64,000 bases of DNA, taken from assembly GCF_016908715.1 (NCBI RefSeq), contig NZ_JAFBEK010000005.1, forward strand, positions 62,001 to 126,000, given 5' to 3'. This DNA comes from Leuconostoc rapi (GTDB taxonomy: Bacteria > Bacillota > Bacilli > Lactobacillales > Lactobacillaceae). Shown here one piece after another: positions 53,676 to 63,039 of the stretch. The notes beneath the pieces were generated by a model. The model made no database searches. It saw only the letters and a list, made by a program, of their open reading frames with translations, and was not told the DNA's origin. Each line of letters starts with the position of its first letter. The stretch's first letter is position 1. The translations under genes were made by a program, and so were the position numbers.

Positions 53676-55478
53676 TTATTCCGTCGCTGTATCTGTTTGT
53701 GTGCCCTGCAAACGGTATAAATCATAGTAGCGACCATGTTCTTTAAGCAATTCATCGTGCGTACCACGTTCAACGACTTGACCTTTATCTAACACCAAAA
53801 TGAGATCTGCATCTTTTATCGTAGACAAACGGTGAGCAATGGCTATTGTTGTGCGATTTTGACGCATTTTTAATAATGACTGTTGAATAAGTGATTCCGT
53901 TTCAGTATCAACATTGGCCGTTGCCTCATCCAATATCAATATTTTAGGATCTCTAACAATCGTTCTAGCAAAACTAATTAACTGTTTTTCCCCTGCAGAA
54001 AATCCTGAACCACCCTCTTGTACTTGGCTGTGATAATCATCTGGTGTGTCCATAATCAATTTATCAGCACCAATAAATTTAGCAGCAGTCACCACTTGTT
54101 GATCGGTAATTGATTCATCGTACATGCGTATGTTAGAAGCAATATCACCGAAAAACATAAAAGGCTCTTGTAACACCAATCCCATTTTTTGGCGTAAATC
54201 GTCTCGTTTGATGTCCCTGATATCATGACCATCAATTAAAATTTGACCCGCTTGAAAATCATAAAATCGCATCAAAGCATTAATAGTCGACGATTTACCT
54301 GATCCTGTATGACCCACTAAAGCAACAGTATCTCCGGGATTTGCTGTAAAGGTGAGATCTTCTAAAATTTTATGCTGACCGTCATAGCTAAAATCAACAT
54401 GCTTAAATTCAATTTTTCCTTCTGTAATGATTTTATTGGCAGTTTCATTTTGCTTGGGTGCATCAGTATCTTCCGCCAAAATACCTAAAATTCGATACCC
54501 AGAAACCATGCCTTCTTGGAAGGGACTAAATAGGTTCATCACACTTTCTAGTGGGCTAAAAATATTATTTAAATAAGTCGTAAAGGCATAGATGACACCA
54601 GCTGATACAACCGTTGTCATGGACAAAACACCGAAGTACCAAAATACGAGCACCGTTGCTGCGCCGAGTAACAAATCAATCATGGGCTCTAGTAATAACG
54701 CATCTGCTTGAATCATTCGAAAACGTGCGTTGAAATATTCCCCATTTACTTTAGCAAATGATTTCTTAAAGCGCTCCTCTTGATAAAATTCTTGAATAAC
54801 GTCAATGCCTGTGATACTCTCTGCTATTTTGGCATTTAAGTGTGACAAACGCTCGCGCATATGGCGAAACAAGCGCGATGAAAAACGTTGATATATCAGC
54901 ACAGAACCGATAATAAAGGGTACAAAGACAAGCATTAGAAAAGTCGCTTTCACACTAACCGTTAACATACCAACATAAGCGCCAATCATGCTCATGGCAA
55001 CAAATGTTAGTTCCATGAAAAAACGCCAAAAATCAGCAAGCGAGGCTGTATCATTATTGACACGTGTTACCAGTGACCCTGCTGGTACTTGGTCAAAATA
55101 ACGCATCCCCAAAGTATGTAACTTTCGAAACACTTTAACACGTAAGTCTTCTAACGCATATTCAGCTGCCACGGTAAAATAATAAGCGTTCAAAAAATCT
55201 GTTACAGCCTGTCCTAAACGAATAACGACAACTAATATGGCGAAACTAAGCATCACCTGAAACGTCACATGATTATTTTGTTGTAAATAATCCGTCATAT
55301 AATAAGCAATAATGCGTGGTGCAGCAGCCTGAAGTAAAGCAAAGACTGCGCCAAAGGCCAATGCCCAAAAAAACATTTGTCGAAAGGGTTTAGCTGTCCT
55401 AATCAATGTCACGATGACATGAATTTGCTCTTTCAACGGAATACTCTTTACCCAAATAGAATCCTTTTTTTCAGCCAT
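53676..55478 (-). CDS. Heterodimeric ABC exporter subunit, canonical Walker B (LmrD/YheH-like)
   Basis: 600 residues: six-helix membrane domain (about 35-320) plus ATPase. Walker A GHTGSGKSSTIN, signature FSAGEKQL (degenerate), Walker B ILILDEATANVD with catalytic Glu, IAHRLST. The degenerate signature here and the degenerate Walker B in the partner leave one consensus ATP site, the known asymmetry of LmrCD/BmrCD-type exporters. Stop of the partner overlaps this start by 8 bp. Exports drugs or lipids; substrate unknown. Confidence 0.93.
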   Translation of the reverse strand: MAEKKDSIWVKSIPLKEQIHVIVTLIRTAKPFRQMFFWALAFGAVFALLQAAAPRIIAYYMTDYLQQNNHVTFQVMLSFAILVVVIRLGQAVTDFLNAYYFTVAAEYALEDLRVKVFRKLHTLGMRYFDQVPAGSLVTRVNNDTASLADFWRFFMELTFVAMSMIGAYVGMLTVSVKATFLMLVFVPFIIGSVLIYQRFSSRLFRHMRERLSHLNAKIAESITGIDVIQEFYQEERFKKSFAKVNGEYFNARFRMIQADALLLEPMIDLLLGAATVLVFWYFGVLSMTTVVSAGVIYAFTTYLNNIFSPLESVMNLFSPFQEGMVSGYRILGILAEDTDAPKQNETANKIITEGKIEFKHVDFSYDGQHKILEDLTFTANPGDTVALVGHTGSGKSSTINALMRFYDFQAGQILIDGHDIRDIKRDDLRQKMGLVLQEPFMFFGDIASNIRMYDESITDQQVVTAAKFIGADKLIMDTPDDYHSQVQEGGSGFSAGEKQLISFARTIVRDPKILILDEATANVDTETESLIQQSLLKMRQNRTTIAIAHRLSTIKDADLILVLDKGQVVERGTHDELLKEHGRYYDLYRLQGTQTDTATE

Positions 55479-57249
55479 CTATACCCGCCTTTCCGTTACC
55501 TTTTTTGACTATTTCAGTAACTAACTGTTGTTGACGGAACATTTTGGCATACCAACCATCCATCTCGATTAAGGTCTCATGAGTCCCACGCTCTTTAATT
55601 TCACCGTGATCAAGAACAATAATTTCATCAGCAGTCATCACGGAACTAATGCGATGTGCTGCAATAATCGTTGTTTTATCTGCTCTTTGCGTTTTTAGTA
55701 CGCGCAAAATATTCTTTTCTGTACGCGCATCCACGGCTGATAAGGCATCATCTAAAATTAAAATTTCAGGGTCATTAATTAAAGCACGCGCAATCGCTAA
55801 ACGCTGTTTTTGCCCACCTGATAAGCTAACACCGTGTTCCCCAACTTCCGTGTCATAACCTGCTGGTAAGGATAAAATATCATCATGAAAATCAGCTTGT
55901 TTAGCAGCAAATGCAACATCTTCTTGGCTTTTATTCATATCAGAGAATCGAATGTTATCTCGTATTGTTGTTGAAAATAAAAAGTTTTCTTGCGCAACAT
56001 AGCCAATCGCCTGCAAGTAAGCCTTTAATGTGTAATCTTTAATGTTGACGTTCCCAACACGAATAACGCCAGAATAGCCATCAAATTGTCGCAATAACAA
56101 TTTAATTAATGTTGTCTTACCAGACCCAACACGACCCACTATGCCAACCGTACCGCCAGATTTCACTGAGACATGAATGTTTTTTAACGTTGGTTCTTGG
56201 TTGTCAGTATCTGGATAGGTAAATTGATTAATTTGAATAACTAAGTCACCCTTGGCAGGTTCTACAACACCATTTTCAGCTTCACTAATGGCAGATTTTT
56301 CGGACAATATGTTTTGTACACGTATATATGATGCATTACCACGTTCGAGTACATTAAATAGTTGTCCTAAGCCAAACATCGGCCAAACAAGTAACCCTAA
56401 ATACGTTGAAAATGATACTAATTGACCAATCGTAATTGCTTTATCAATTACCAGTGATCCACCATATGTCATCATAATGACATAGCTTAATGTCATGATG
56501 ACCGTAGCCATTGGACCAAATAGCGCATCAATCCGCGCAACCCGCTTATTCACTTGAATCGCATCTTTAACTTGTATTTCGAAGGCTTCAACATCTGCTG
56601 ATTCTTGCCCCAAAGTCTTGATCGCCTTAATTCCAGCAATAGATTCTTGAGATTTATTGGATAAACGTGAAAATGCTTCCTGTGACTGCGTAAATGCTGC
56701 CCGAATTTTGGGTGATAAATACCATACACCAATTACCAAAAGTGGTAACGGTAATACACCGATTAGTGTTAATCGCCAATCAACGACAATAATCATAGAT
56801 ATCACAGTAAAAATGATGACAACAACTGAATCAACTAACATTAGAATACCGCCCGAAGCCACACGCTGTACCGCCGATAAATCGTTGGTTGCATGCGCCA
56901 TCAAATCCCCTGTCCGATGCCGTTGATAAAATGTGGTATCCATGATCATATAATGATCAAATAACTGTTGTCGCAGTGTTTTTTCAAGCAGCGCAGAACC
57001 CTGGAAAATGTTGGTAATCCAGGCATATCTAAACACATACATGAGTAATGAGAATAGCAAAATGCCACCAGCATACAAAAATATTTTTTCAATGGTTAAT
57101 GTTCTGGAAACAACCTCATCTGTAAAGCGGCCGACCAGTGCTGGTGAAACCATCTGGGATATTTCCGTTAAAAATAAAAACGACAAGCCTAAAGCATAGA
57201 GCCGTTTATGAGTACGAAAAAACCACATTAATTTTCCAAAAATAGTCAT
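55471..57249 (-). CDS. Heterodimeric ABC exporter subunit, degenerate Walker B (LmrC/YheI-like)
   Basis: 592 residues: six-helix domain then ATPase. Walker A GRVGSGKTTLIK, signature LSGGQKQRLAIARAL, Walker B ILILDDALSAVD with Asp in place of the catalytic Glu, AAHRISS. This is the partner with the degenerate Walker B. GGGAGAG precedes the ATG. Operon of two genes; first gene. Confidence 0.93.
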   Translation of the reverse strand: MTIFGKLMWFFRTHKRLYALGLSFLFLTEISQMVSPALVGRFTDEVVSRTLTIEKIFLYAGGILLFSLLMYVFRYAWITNIFQGSALLEKTLRQQLFDHYMIMDTTFYQRHRTGDLMAHATNDLSAVQRVASGGILMLVDSVVVIIFTVISMIIVVDWRLTLIGVLPLPLLVIGVWYLSPKIRAAFTQSQEAFSRLSNKSQESIAGIKAIKTLGQESADVEAFEIQVKDAIQVNKRVARIDALFGPMATVIMTLSYVIMMTYGGSLVIDKAITIGQLVSFSTYLGLLVWPMFGLGQLFNVLERGNASYIRVQNILSEKSAISEAENGVVEPAKGDLVIQINQFTYPDTDNQEPTLKNIHVSVKSGGTVGIVGRVGSGKTTLIKLLLRQFDGYSGVIRVGNVNIKDYTLKAYLQAIGYVAQENFLFSTTIRDNIRFSDMNKSQEDVAFAAKQADFHDDILSLPAGYDTEVGEHGVSLSGGQKQRLAIARALINDPEILILDDALSAVDARTEKNILRVLKTQRADKTTIIAAHRISSVMTADEIIVLDHGEIKERGTHETLIEMDGWYAKMFRQQQLVTEIVKKGNGKAGIDG

Positions 57250-57336
57250 GTGTCTCTCCCATATCTTATTATTGCGATTGTAAGTCCTCTCACTAAAACA
57301 TTACTTTTCACACAGTAGAGTAATTATATCACACAC

Positions 57337-58290
57337 TCAACCGATAATAATGCCATTAACAATCAAGGCAATAGCCAGCCAAATCAGTCCCCATATAATT
57401 TGTTGTCTTTTATTAATATTCATTACCCCTGCAAATTCACGAAAAAAAGCAGGTATACGATAGCTCAGAGATACTGAGCCCCCGCGGCCGCGTGCCATAA
57501 TATGCTGCTTTTGTGCTAGTAAAACGCCACGAAAAACATGATAGTTACTCGTATAAAATGTAAAGGGTTTGCCGTTCAATAACTGCGAGGTGTATTTTAT
57601 ATTTTGATAAGTATTATGTGAGCGGTTTTCTAACATCGTATGGTCACGTGGCACATCATATGTTAATACAGCCCAATCTCGCATAGCTTCAGCCTCACTG
57701 ACCAGCTGATTTTCTCCTTGGCCTCCAGAAAAAATTAGTGTTGGGTATTCTGACATCTGCCGAGCATCTCTAACAGCTGCTTGAATACGTTGATCAACGA
57801 TGTTTCCAACACGATATCCTGCCGCTAACCCACCACCTAAAACAACTAGGGGCCCTTTCTCAGGGGCTTTGGTCACATATTTATAAACCATGCTACTCAC
57901 AGTAAAACGAATAAATTGCCACACAAAATATAACATCAACCAAGGTGCACTTAAACGCCAAAGAGGCCAATTAAATCCCACAATTAAGCTGAAAAAATAG
58001 CCAAACACAAGTAGCGGCAATAATATGTCGTGTGATCTTTTCCAACTGTGCCTTACCATACTTAACATGAGTACTACACCGAAAAAAGTTCCAATCACAA
58101 AACCATATTTTAGGACCACATTGATACTTTCACTTGTGGTATGGATCACGTGCATGATTGACCAAAAAGTTCCCAATACAATAAAAATCCCATACGTACC
58201 GATTCTCATCGTCGCGGGATTTTGCTTGACTTGATGTAATAATGCCACCAATATTAAAATAATTGTTAAGACTAAGATTATTGTTTCCAT
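57337..58290 (-). CDS. DUF218/YdcF-family membrane protein
   Basis: 317 residues. Five or so N-terminal helices (about 1-140), then a DUF218 domain: VVLGGGLAAGYRVGNI, PTLIFSGGQGENQLVSEAEAM, ENRSHNTYQNI and TFYTSNYHVFRG, and a final helix. SanA/ElyC/YdcF proteins are linked to wall-precursor or envelope handling; the reaction is unknown. AAGG precedes the ATG. Confidence 0.88.
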   Translation of the reverse strand: METIILVLTIILILVALLHQVKQNPATMRIGTYGIFIVLGTFWSIMHVIHTTSESINVVLKYGFVIGTFFGVVLMLSMVRHSWKRSHDILLPLLVFGYFFSLIVGFNWPLWRLSAPWLMLYFVWQFIRFTVSSMVYKYVTKAPEKGPLVVLGGGLAAGYRVGNIVDQRIQAAVRDARQMSEYPTLIFSGGQGENQLVSEAEAMRDWAVLTYDVPRDHTMLENRSHNTYQNIKYTSQLLNGKPFTFYTSNYHVFRGVLLAQKQHIMARGRGGSVSLSYRIPAFFREFAGVMNINKRQQIIWGLIWLAIALIVNGIIIG

Positions 58291-58307
58291 AACCTTATTG
58301 TAACATG

Positions 58308-59405
58308 CTATGCCTCTATAAATTTAGCCGCCGCACCTGCTGGTACACAAACGAGATTTAATGCCACCAGGCGCTCAGCGATTTGAACAGTGTTCCACGC
58401 TGCACCCTTCAGCAAATTATCGGACACAACCCACATATGAAATGAATCATCATTTTCAAGATCTGGACGGACGCGTCCTACAAAAGTCTCACGCTTACCT
58501 TCAGCATTGATTGGCTGTGGATAAAGTTGCGTTTTAGGGTCATCTTCCAAAATAACACCATCAGCTTGACTTAAAGCTTTTTGAATGCCAGCAGTCGTTG
58601 CACCAGTATTAGGATCAGTTTCAAAATAAACCGTTTCACCATGACCAACGGGCACTGGCACGCGGACTGCTGTTCCAGTCACTTTAACTGACTTAGAATT
58701 TTTATCACCAAACATGATTTTCTTAGTTTCATGAATCATTTTCCATTCTTCGTGAGTATAACCATCATCTTCGAAGATGTCAATTTGTGGCAATAGATTA
58801 TATGCTAGTGGATAGTGTTTGTCAGCACCTTTTACTGGCAATATATTGGCTACCATTTTCTCACCTGCATTATGTGCAGTCGTTTGCGCTACCAATTCTT
58901 CCCATGCTGATTGTCCAGCGCCGGAGGCTGCTTGGTATGTTGAAACGATCACACGACTTAGCCCATAAGCACGACGAATCGGTTCAAGTGCAACAACCAT
59001 TTGTGTTGTTGAACAGTTCGGATTGGCAATAATACCATTATGTGCTTGCAAGTCGGCTTCGTTCACCTCTGGCACAACTAAAGGCACATTATCATTCATT
59101 CGCCAGTAGCTTGAGTTATCAACAACAACAGCACCACGCTTAACTGCTTCAGGCGCAAATTTATGAGAGACAGAACCGCCCCCTGACGCCAAGACCAAAT
59201 CAATGCCATCAAAGCTTTCTGGTGTTGCTTCTTCAACAATGATATCTTGCCCTTTGAATGTTAATTTTTTGCCCGCTGACTTGGCAGATGCGAGTAACCT
59301 TACTTGATTAACTGGAATTGTTGATGTCTCAAGTTGTTCAATTAATCGGGTACCAACCGCACCCGTTGCGCCAAGAATTGCAATATTATACGTCCGCTCT
59401 GTCAT
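58308..59405 (-). CDS. asd: Aspartate-semialdehyde dehydrogenase
   Basis: 365 residues. Converts aspartyl phosphate to aspartate semialdehyde, the entry to lysine/diaminopimelate, threonine and methionine. Seen: [29 protein letters not shown] (catalytic Cys), [14 protein letters not shown], and [21 protein letters not shown] precedes the ATG. Follows alr, both downstream of the lysine riboswitch. Confidence 0.96.
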   Translation of the reverse strand: MTERTYNIAILGATGAVGTRLIEQLETSTIPVNQVRLLASAKSAGKKLTFKGQDIIVEEATPESFDGIDLVLASGGGSVSHKFAPEAVKRGAVVVDNSSYWRMNDNVPLVVPEVNEADLQAHNGIIANPNCSTTQMVVALEPIRRAYGLSRVIVSTYQAASGAGQSAWEELVAQTTAHNAGEKMVANILPVKGADKHYPLAYNLLPQIDIFEDDGYTHEEWKMIHETKKIMFGDKNSKSVKVTGTAVRVPVPVGHGETVYFETDPNTGATTAGIQKALSQADGVILEDDPKTQLYPQPINAEGKRETFVGRVRPDLENDDSFHMWVVSDNLLKGAAWNTVQIAERLVALNLVCVPAGAAAKFIEA

Positions 59406-59460
59406 GTTTATTTCTCTCCTAATATTCTAACGATGATACTTTAAATGATTTAAAACAAGG

Positions 59461-60573
59461 TTAATCTACCAAAACACGATGTAATCTGTCCTGCATGCCT
59501 GTCATAATCTCCCAAGGAGCTAATCCAGCATGTTGCGCGACATCTTCTATGGTATTTTCTAGACCACCATCTTTTCCAATAAAAGTCACTTTCGTGCCTA
59601 CTGGATATTGGCGTGGTAATCTGATCATCAATTGATCCATGGCAACTTGACCAACAATTGGTGCGTATTGACCATCAACAATTACCTTAAATCCAGTCAT
59701 TTTACGCAACCAGCCATCTCCATAACCAATTGGCACAGTGCCAATCCATTCATCACCAGTGGTTGTGTATTTGTGTGAATAGCTAATTCCCTCACCAGCT
59801 GGTAACTGTTTCACAAAATTCATTTCGCTACGTAACGCCATGACAGGCTGTAAGTTTTTGCCGTCTGCTAATTCACCACGAGAAGGCTCCACGCCATATA
59901 AAACAGTGCCTACACGTACGACTTCATGAGGTACTTCATCTGCGTGATACATTGCTGCACCAGAGTTTGCAACATGGTAAAATTCAGGCTCTGGTAACCC
60001 ATCTGTAATATCGTGCCATCGTTTAAGCTGCATATGGAAATAATCTGTATCAGTAGAATCTGATTCCGCAAAATGCGTTGCCAAACCAACGTAGTCAAAT
60101 AGATGACTATTATCTTGCAAATAGGTAATCGCTTCAGCAAGTGACTGTCGATCACGAAAGCCAATGCGACCCATACCTGTATCGACACCTAATGACACGT
60201 GTAACCGTTGTTCGCCACTCAAATATTGCGCTGCTTCTTTTAGCCATGACAACGACACAACCGTTGTCAAAATATGTTGTACTGCCATAAGTTCAGCATA
60301 TTTGGCTGGTGATATACCTAAAATCAAAATTGGCGCAGTCACCCGCTCATGACGTAATGCCAACGCCTCATCAATGATGGCTACCGCCAAACCATACACA
60401 CCACCAGCTACTGCTGCCTTAGATGTTGGAATCAACCCGAGGCCATAAGCGTTTGATTTAACAGCTAAAAATATTTTATCAGCACCAGAAGTATTTTTAA
60501 CCACTTCTGTATTATGCTTTAAAGCTTTCTTAGAAATTTCAATTTGCGTTGGCCGCGTTATTGCCTCTACCAT
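59461..60573 (-). CDS. alr: Alanine racemase
   Basis: 370 residues from ATG at 60573 (AAGGGTG upstream). The open frame continues to 60687, but that part is the riboswitch. PLP enzyme making D-alanine for peptidoglycan. Seen: AVKSNAYGLGL with PLP Lys39, MGRIGFRD, HVANSGA, and ISYSHKYTTTGDEWIG with the catalytic Tyr. Its position behind a lysine riboswitch, with asd, is notable. Confidence 0.95.
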   Translation of the reverse strand: MVEAITRPTQIEISKKALKHNTEVVKNTSGADKIFLAVKSNAYGLGLIPTSKAAVAGGVYGLAVAIIDEALALRHERVTAPILILGISPAKYAELMAVQHILTTVVSLSWLKEAAQYLSGEQRLHVSLGVDTGMGRIGFRDRQSLAEAITYLQDNSHLFDYVGLATHFAESDSTDTDYFHMQLKRWHDITDGLPEPEFYHVANSGAAMYHADEVPHEVVRVGTVLYGVEPSRGELADGKNLQPVMALRSEMNFVKQLPAGEGISYSHKYTTTGDEWIGTVPIGYGDGWLRKMTGFKVIVDGQYAPIVGQVAMDQLMIRLPRQYPVGTKVTFIGKDGGLENTIEDVAQHAGLAPWEIMTGMQDRLHRVLVD

Positions 60574-60592
60574 AGTTACACCCTTTTCAAAT

Positions 60593-60633
60593 AAAATAAA
60601 AATCCGTGATTGCCGGATGTGGCAGTCACGGAT
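60593..60633 (-). terminator. Riboswitch-controlled terminator
   Basis: AATCCGTGATTGCC and GGCAGTCACGGAT (60601-60614, 60621-60633) pair, with a T-rich tail on the minus strand. Confidence 0.88.
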
Positions 60634-60825
60634 CGCTATAAAACAATCGTTTCTGTCATAGCACCCCGCACAATCGCGACAGTCCAATAGTTCTTAACTA
60701 TTGGCCCAGTTAACTGATATGATAGCATCAGCACTTCGGCCACACCCCCTTTTGTTCGTTTCACAGTATCTATCAATACTCCACGAATGACTCTTGGTTA
60801 TGGCAACCTCTATGATTTTCTCATG
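60593..60825 (-). ncRNA. Lysine riboswitch (L box)
   Basis: Leader of alr-asd. Minus-strand consensus pieces in order: AGAGGTTGCC, GGAGTATTGATAGATACT, AAAGGGGGTGTGGCCGAAGTGC, CCAATAGTT...AACTATTGG (a stem), ACTGTCGC, GGGGTGCTATGACAG. The AAAGGGG...GGCCGAAG stretch is the L-box hallmark. The 3' end is the terminator hairpin, so lysine would switch transcription off. Confidence 0.93.
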
Positions 60826-60831
60826 GTTTTT

Positions 60832-60860
60832 ATTTTATTCTAATTTTTATCTTTTGTCAA
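60832..60860 (-). promoter_or_regulatory. Promoter of the lysine-riboswitch operon
   Basis: TTGACA (60855-60860), 17-bp spacer, TAAAAT (60832-60837) on the minus strand. It overlaps the 3' end of the P-loop gene. Confidence 0.8.
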
Positions 60861-61322
60861 ACCTTTTAAATCATCACAGACCGTTACTTTAGACTGATAC
60901 GCTCGTAATAAATCAAAAACTTCCGCTCGATGCGTATTTTTCCAATTTTTTTGCCAATGCAAAAAAATACGTAATTGATGATATTGTGGTGGTCCACTAA
61001 ACAAAAAATTTTTAATCCAGCGTTTGATGATATACACTGTATTTCGCCAATAGAGTGGATCTAATACAAATATTTTATCTGCATTTTCAAAAAGTGCTTG
61101 CCCTTCCCGATATTGTGCCCCTTCGATAATCCAACTGTCATGCTGTAACACTTCATTGATCAACAATTGCCTTTCAGGTACTGTACGATGTCGATCACCG
61201 TCAACCGATCGAATCCAATTCAGATCATCCAATGATGTCACTGGCACATTCACACGGTTACTAAGTTGATGAGCAAACGTCGTTTTACCGCTCCCTACTG
61301 GACCAATAATTCTAATTTTCAT
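60840..61322 (-). CDS. P-loop kinase-like protein (FlaR/adenylate-kinase-related)
   Basis: 160 residues. Walker A IIGPVGSGKTTFA at the N-terminus, then LDDLNWIR and SWIIEGAQYRE; the last is close to the pattern of the 'topology modulation' FlaR-like group. Substrate unknown; a small nucleotide or shikimate-type kinase is possible. GGTGA before the ATG is a weak ribosome site. Sits between bioY and alr. Confidence 0.82.
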   Translation of the reverse strand: MKIRIIGPVGSGKTTFAHQLSNRVNVPVTSLDDLNWIRSVDGDRHRTVPERQLLINEVLQHDSWIIEGAQYREGQALFENADKIFVLDPLYWRNTVYIIKRWIKNFLFSGPPQYHQLRIFLHWQKNWKNTHRAEVFDLLRAYQSKVTVCDDLKGLTKDKN

Positions 61323-61360
61323 TTTTTCACCACTGAAATCATTTAGTCTACCTATTTTTA

Positions 61361-61897
61361 TTAAAATGCCAGTAAAGTACGTGACTGTACCTGCCTAATT
61401 GCTAGGGCAACAATCACTACAATAACAATTTTAAGGCTACTTGACAAAATAAATGGTGTCACGCCAGCAGCCATTGCCGCTTGAGCCGACATATGTGTAC
61501 TGATACTAAGCCAAATCGTCCCAAATGTCAGATTGAGAATCGTTGCCACACAATTTGTCACTATTAAACCTGTAACCGTCCGCCACTTTTTAAACGATAA
61601 ACCAATAATTGGTGAAAAAAGTAAGAATGACCATAGGTAGCCACCTGTTGGTCCAAAAAATAATACAATGCCACCTTTAAAACCTGCCAAAACAGGTAAT
61701 CCCAATGCACCCAATAGTAAATACAACCCAATTGCAGTCAGGCTAACTCGTGTTGACGACACTGAAGCGACTAAGGCAATAATCAGTGTTTGTAAGGTCA
61801 TGGGTATTGGACCGATATTAATTGCTAAGGGACCGACTGCTAATAGTAACGCTGTGAGTACCGCAGTAATGGCAATACGTTGTGTATTTGAATTCAT
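61361..61897 (-). CDS. bioY: Biotin transporter S component BioY
   Basis: 178 residues, six helices: IAITAVLTALLLAVGPLAI, GPIPMTLQTLIIAL, GFKGGIVLFFGPTGGYLWSF, all family hallmarks. Captures biotin at the membrane, usually with an ECF module. TTAGGAGA precedes the ATG. Downstream of birA, so expression is probably repressed by BirA-biotinyl-AMP. Confidence 0.95.
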   Translation of the reverse strand: MNSNTQRIAITAVLTALLLAVGPLAINIGPIPMTLQTLIIALVASVSSTRVSLTAIGLYLLLGALGLPVLAGFKGGIVLFFGPTGGYLWSFLLFSPIIGLSFKKWRTVTGLIVTNCVATILNLTFGTIWLSISTHMSAQAAMAAGVTPFILSSSLKIVIVVIVALAIRQVQSRTLLAF

Positions 61898-61932
61898 TTC
61901 TTATCTCCTAATCATTATCTAAATTGTAAAAC

Positions 61933-62913
61933 TCAGCCCTTATAAACGTTGTCTGGTAAATTAACTTTCAATACCTCACCGGAATCAATCGTCATCACAT
62001 CGTTTCCCATATCGAGTATTAGGTGTCCTTGTTGATCAATGTTCCTAGCAATTCCCATTACCACATCATGACCATATTTAACCGACACATTTTGACCAAT
62101 AACAATATTATGCGCACGATATTGCGGTAAAAACTGTCCTGTTGTATAGGTAGCATACATTTGTGTGAATTCATCTTGTATGGCCGCGATGATTGTATTA
62201 CGCGACACAACCAAATTTTCAACCATACCACCAACTTTTTGTTCAAGTGAACCATCTAAATTTTGGGGACGTAATAAATTCAATCCAATCCCCACCACAA
62301 TGGCCGAAACCTGTTGACTTTCAAAATCCATCACACCTTCTGTTAAAATACCACCAACTTTACGTGAGTTAACTAGCAAATCATTGACCCATTTAAAATC
62401 CAAATCAATAGCCAATGTTCTTTTAATCGCTCGCGCCACGGCAACGGCAGCACCAGTTGTCAATAACCCTGGTATTACAGACGTTCCAACTGCCAACGGC
62501 AACGCAAAAGAGATGTACAATCCATGATCTGCAGGTGATAAAAAGACACGACCCAAACGTCCTCGACCATTTGTTTGATGATTGGCAACAATCATAGTTG
62601 GTTCGGTTATATCACCAGTCATCAATGCTTCTTTTGCATAAGTATTCGTTGAATCGACGACATCAAGTAAGCGAATCTGCCAATGCGTGTTTGCTAATTG
62701 TGATATCATAGGTGCGCTTAATACGTGACCACTTTGATAAAGATAGCCCACATGATGTTGACTTGTAATGTGATGTCCCTGTTCCGTTAACTTCTTAATC
62801 ACCTTCCATACGGCAGCTCGGCTAATATCTAAATTTTGAGCTAGTGTTTCGCCACTTAAATAGTCTCCCTCATGTTCAGCAAAAAATTGCAATATACGTT
62901 CATCTGTTTTCAT
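61933..62913 (-). CDS. birA: Biotin ligase/biotin operon repressor BirA
   Basis: 326 residues from ATG at 62913 (TAGGAAA upstream; the frame extends to 62946). N-terminal winged helix (about 1-60, SGETLAQNLDISRAAVWKVI) then ligase domain with GRGRLGRVFLSP (biotinyl-AMP loop) and FKWVNDLLV. It biotinylates acetyl-CoA carboxylase and represses biotin uptake. A BirA-type operator overlaps its own promoter. Confidence 0.95.
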   Translation of the reverse strand: MKTDERILQFFAEHEGDYLSGETLAQNLDISRAAVWKVIKKLTEQGHHITSQHHVGYLYQSGHVLSAPMISQLANTHWQIRLLDVVDSTNTYAKEALMTGDITEPTMIVANHQTNGRGRLGRVFLSPADHGLYISFALPLAVGTSVIPGLLTTGAAVAVARAIKRTLAIDLDFKWVNDLLVNSRKVGGILTEGVMDFESQQVSAIVVGIGLNLLRPQNLDGSLEQKVGGMVENLVVSRNTIIAAIQDEFTQMYATYTTGQFLPQYRAHNIVIGQNVSVKYGHDVVMGIARNIDQQGHLILDMGNDVMTIDSGEVLKVNLPDNVYKG

Positions 62914-62950
62914 GTTTTTTCCTAACCAATTAACGTCATTAATCATCTCA

Positions 62951-62981
62951 TAGTAAACTTATTTATAATTATGGTTTACTA
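62951..62981. promoter_or_regulatory. BirA operator
   Basis: TAGTAAAC-N15-GTTTACTA, a perfect 8-bp inverted repeat closely matching the Gram-positive BirA box (GTAAAC-N15-GTTTAC core). It covers the -10 of the birA promoter. Confidence 0.85.
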
Positions 62982-62996
62982 ACAGCGAATTGTCAA
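62968..62996 (-). promoter_or_regulatory. birA-bioY promoter
   Basis: TTGACA (62991-62996), 17-bp spacer, CATAAT (62968-62973) on the minus strand, overlapped by the BirA operator. Confidence 0.75.
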
Positions 62997-63008
62997 CCTT
63001 CAGCACAT

Positions 63009-63032
63009 AAAAAAAGCCTTTCGGCTTTTTTT
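63009..63032 (-). terminator. Terminator of the ABC-F gene
   Basis: AAAAAGCC-TTTC-GGCTTTTT hairpin with T tail on the minus strand. Confidence 0.85.
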
Positions 63033-63039
63033 GTAACTA

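Noticed and set aside
60574-60687. N-terminal extension of alr
   Set aside because: This part is the lysine riboswitch and terminator; the Cys-rich translated sequence is not alanine-racemase-like and ATG 60573 has its own ribosome site.
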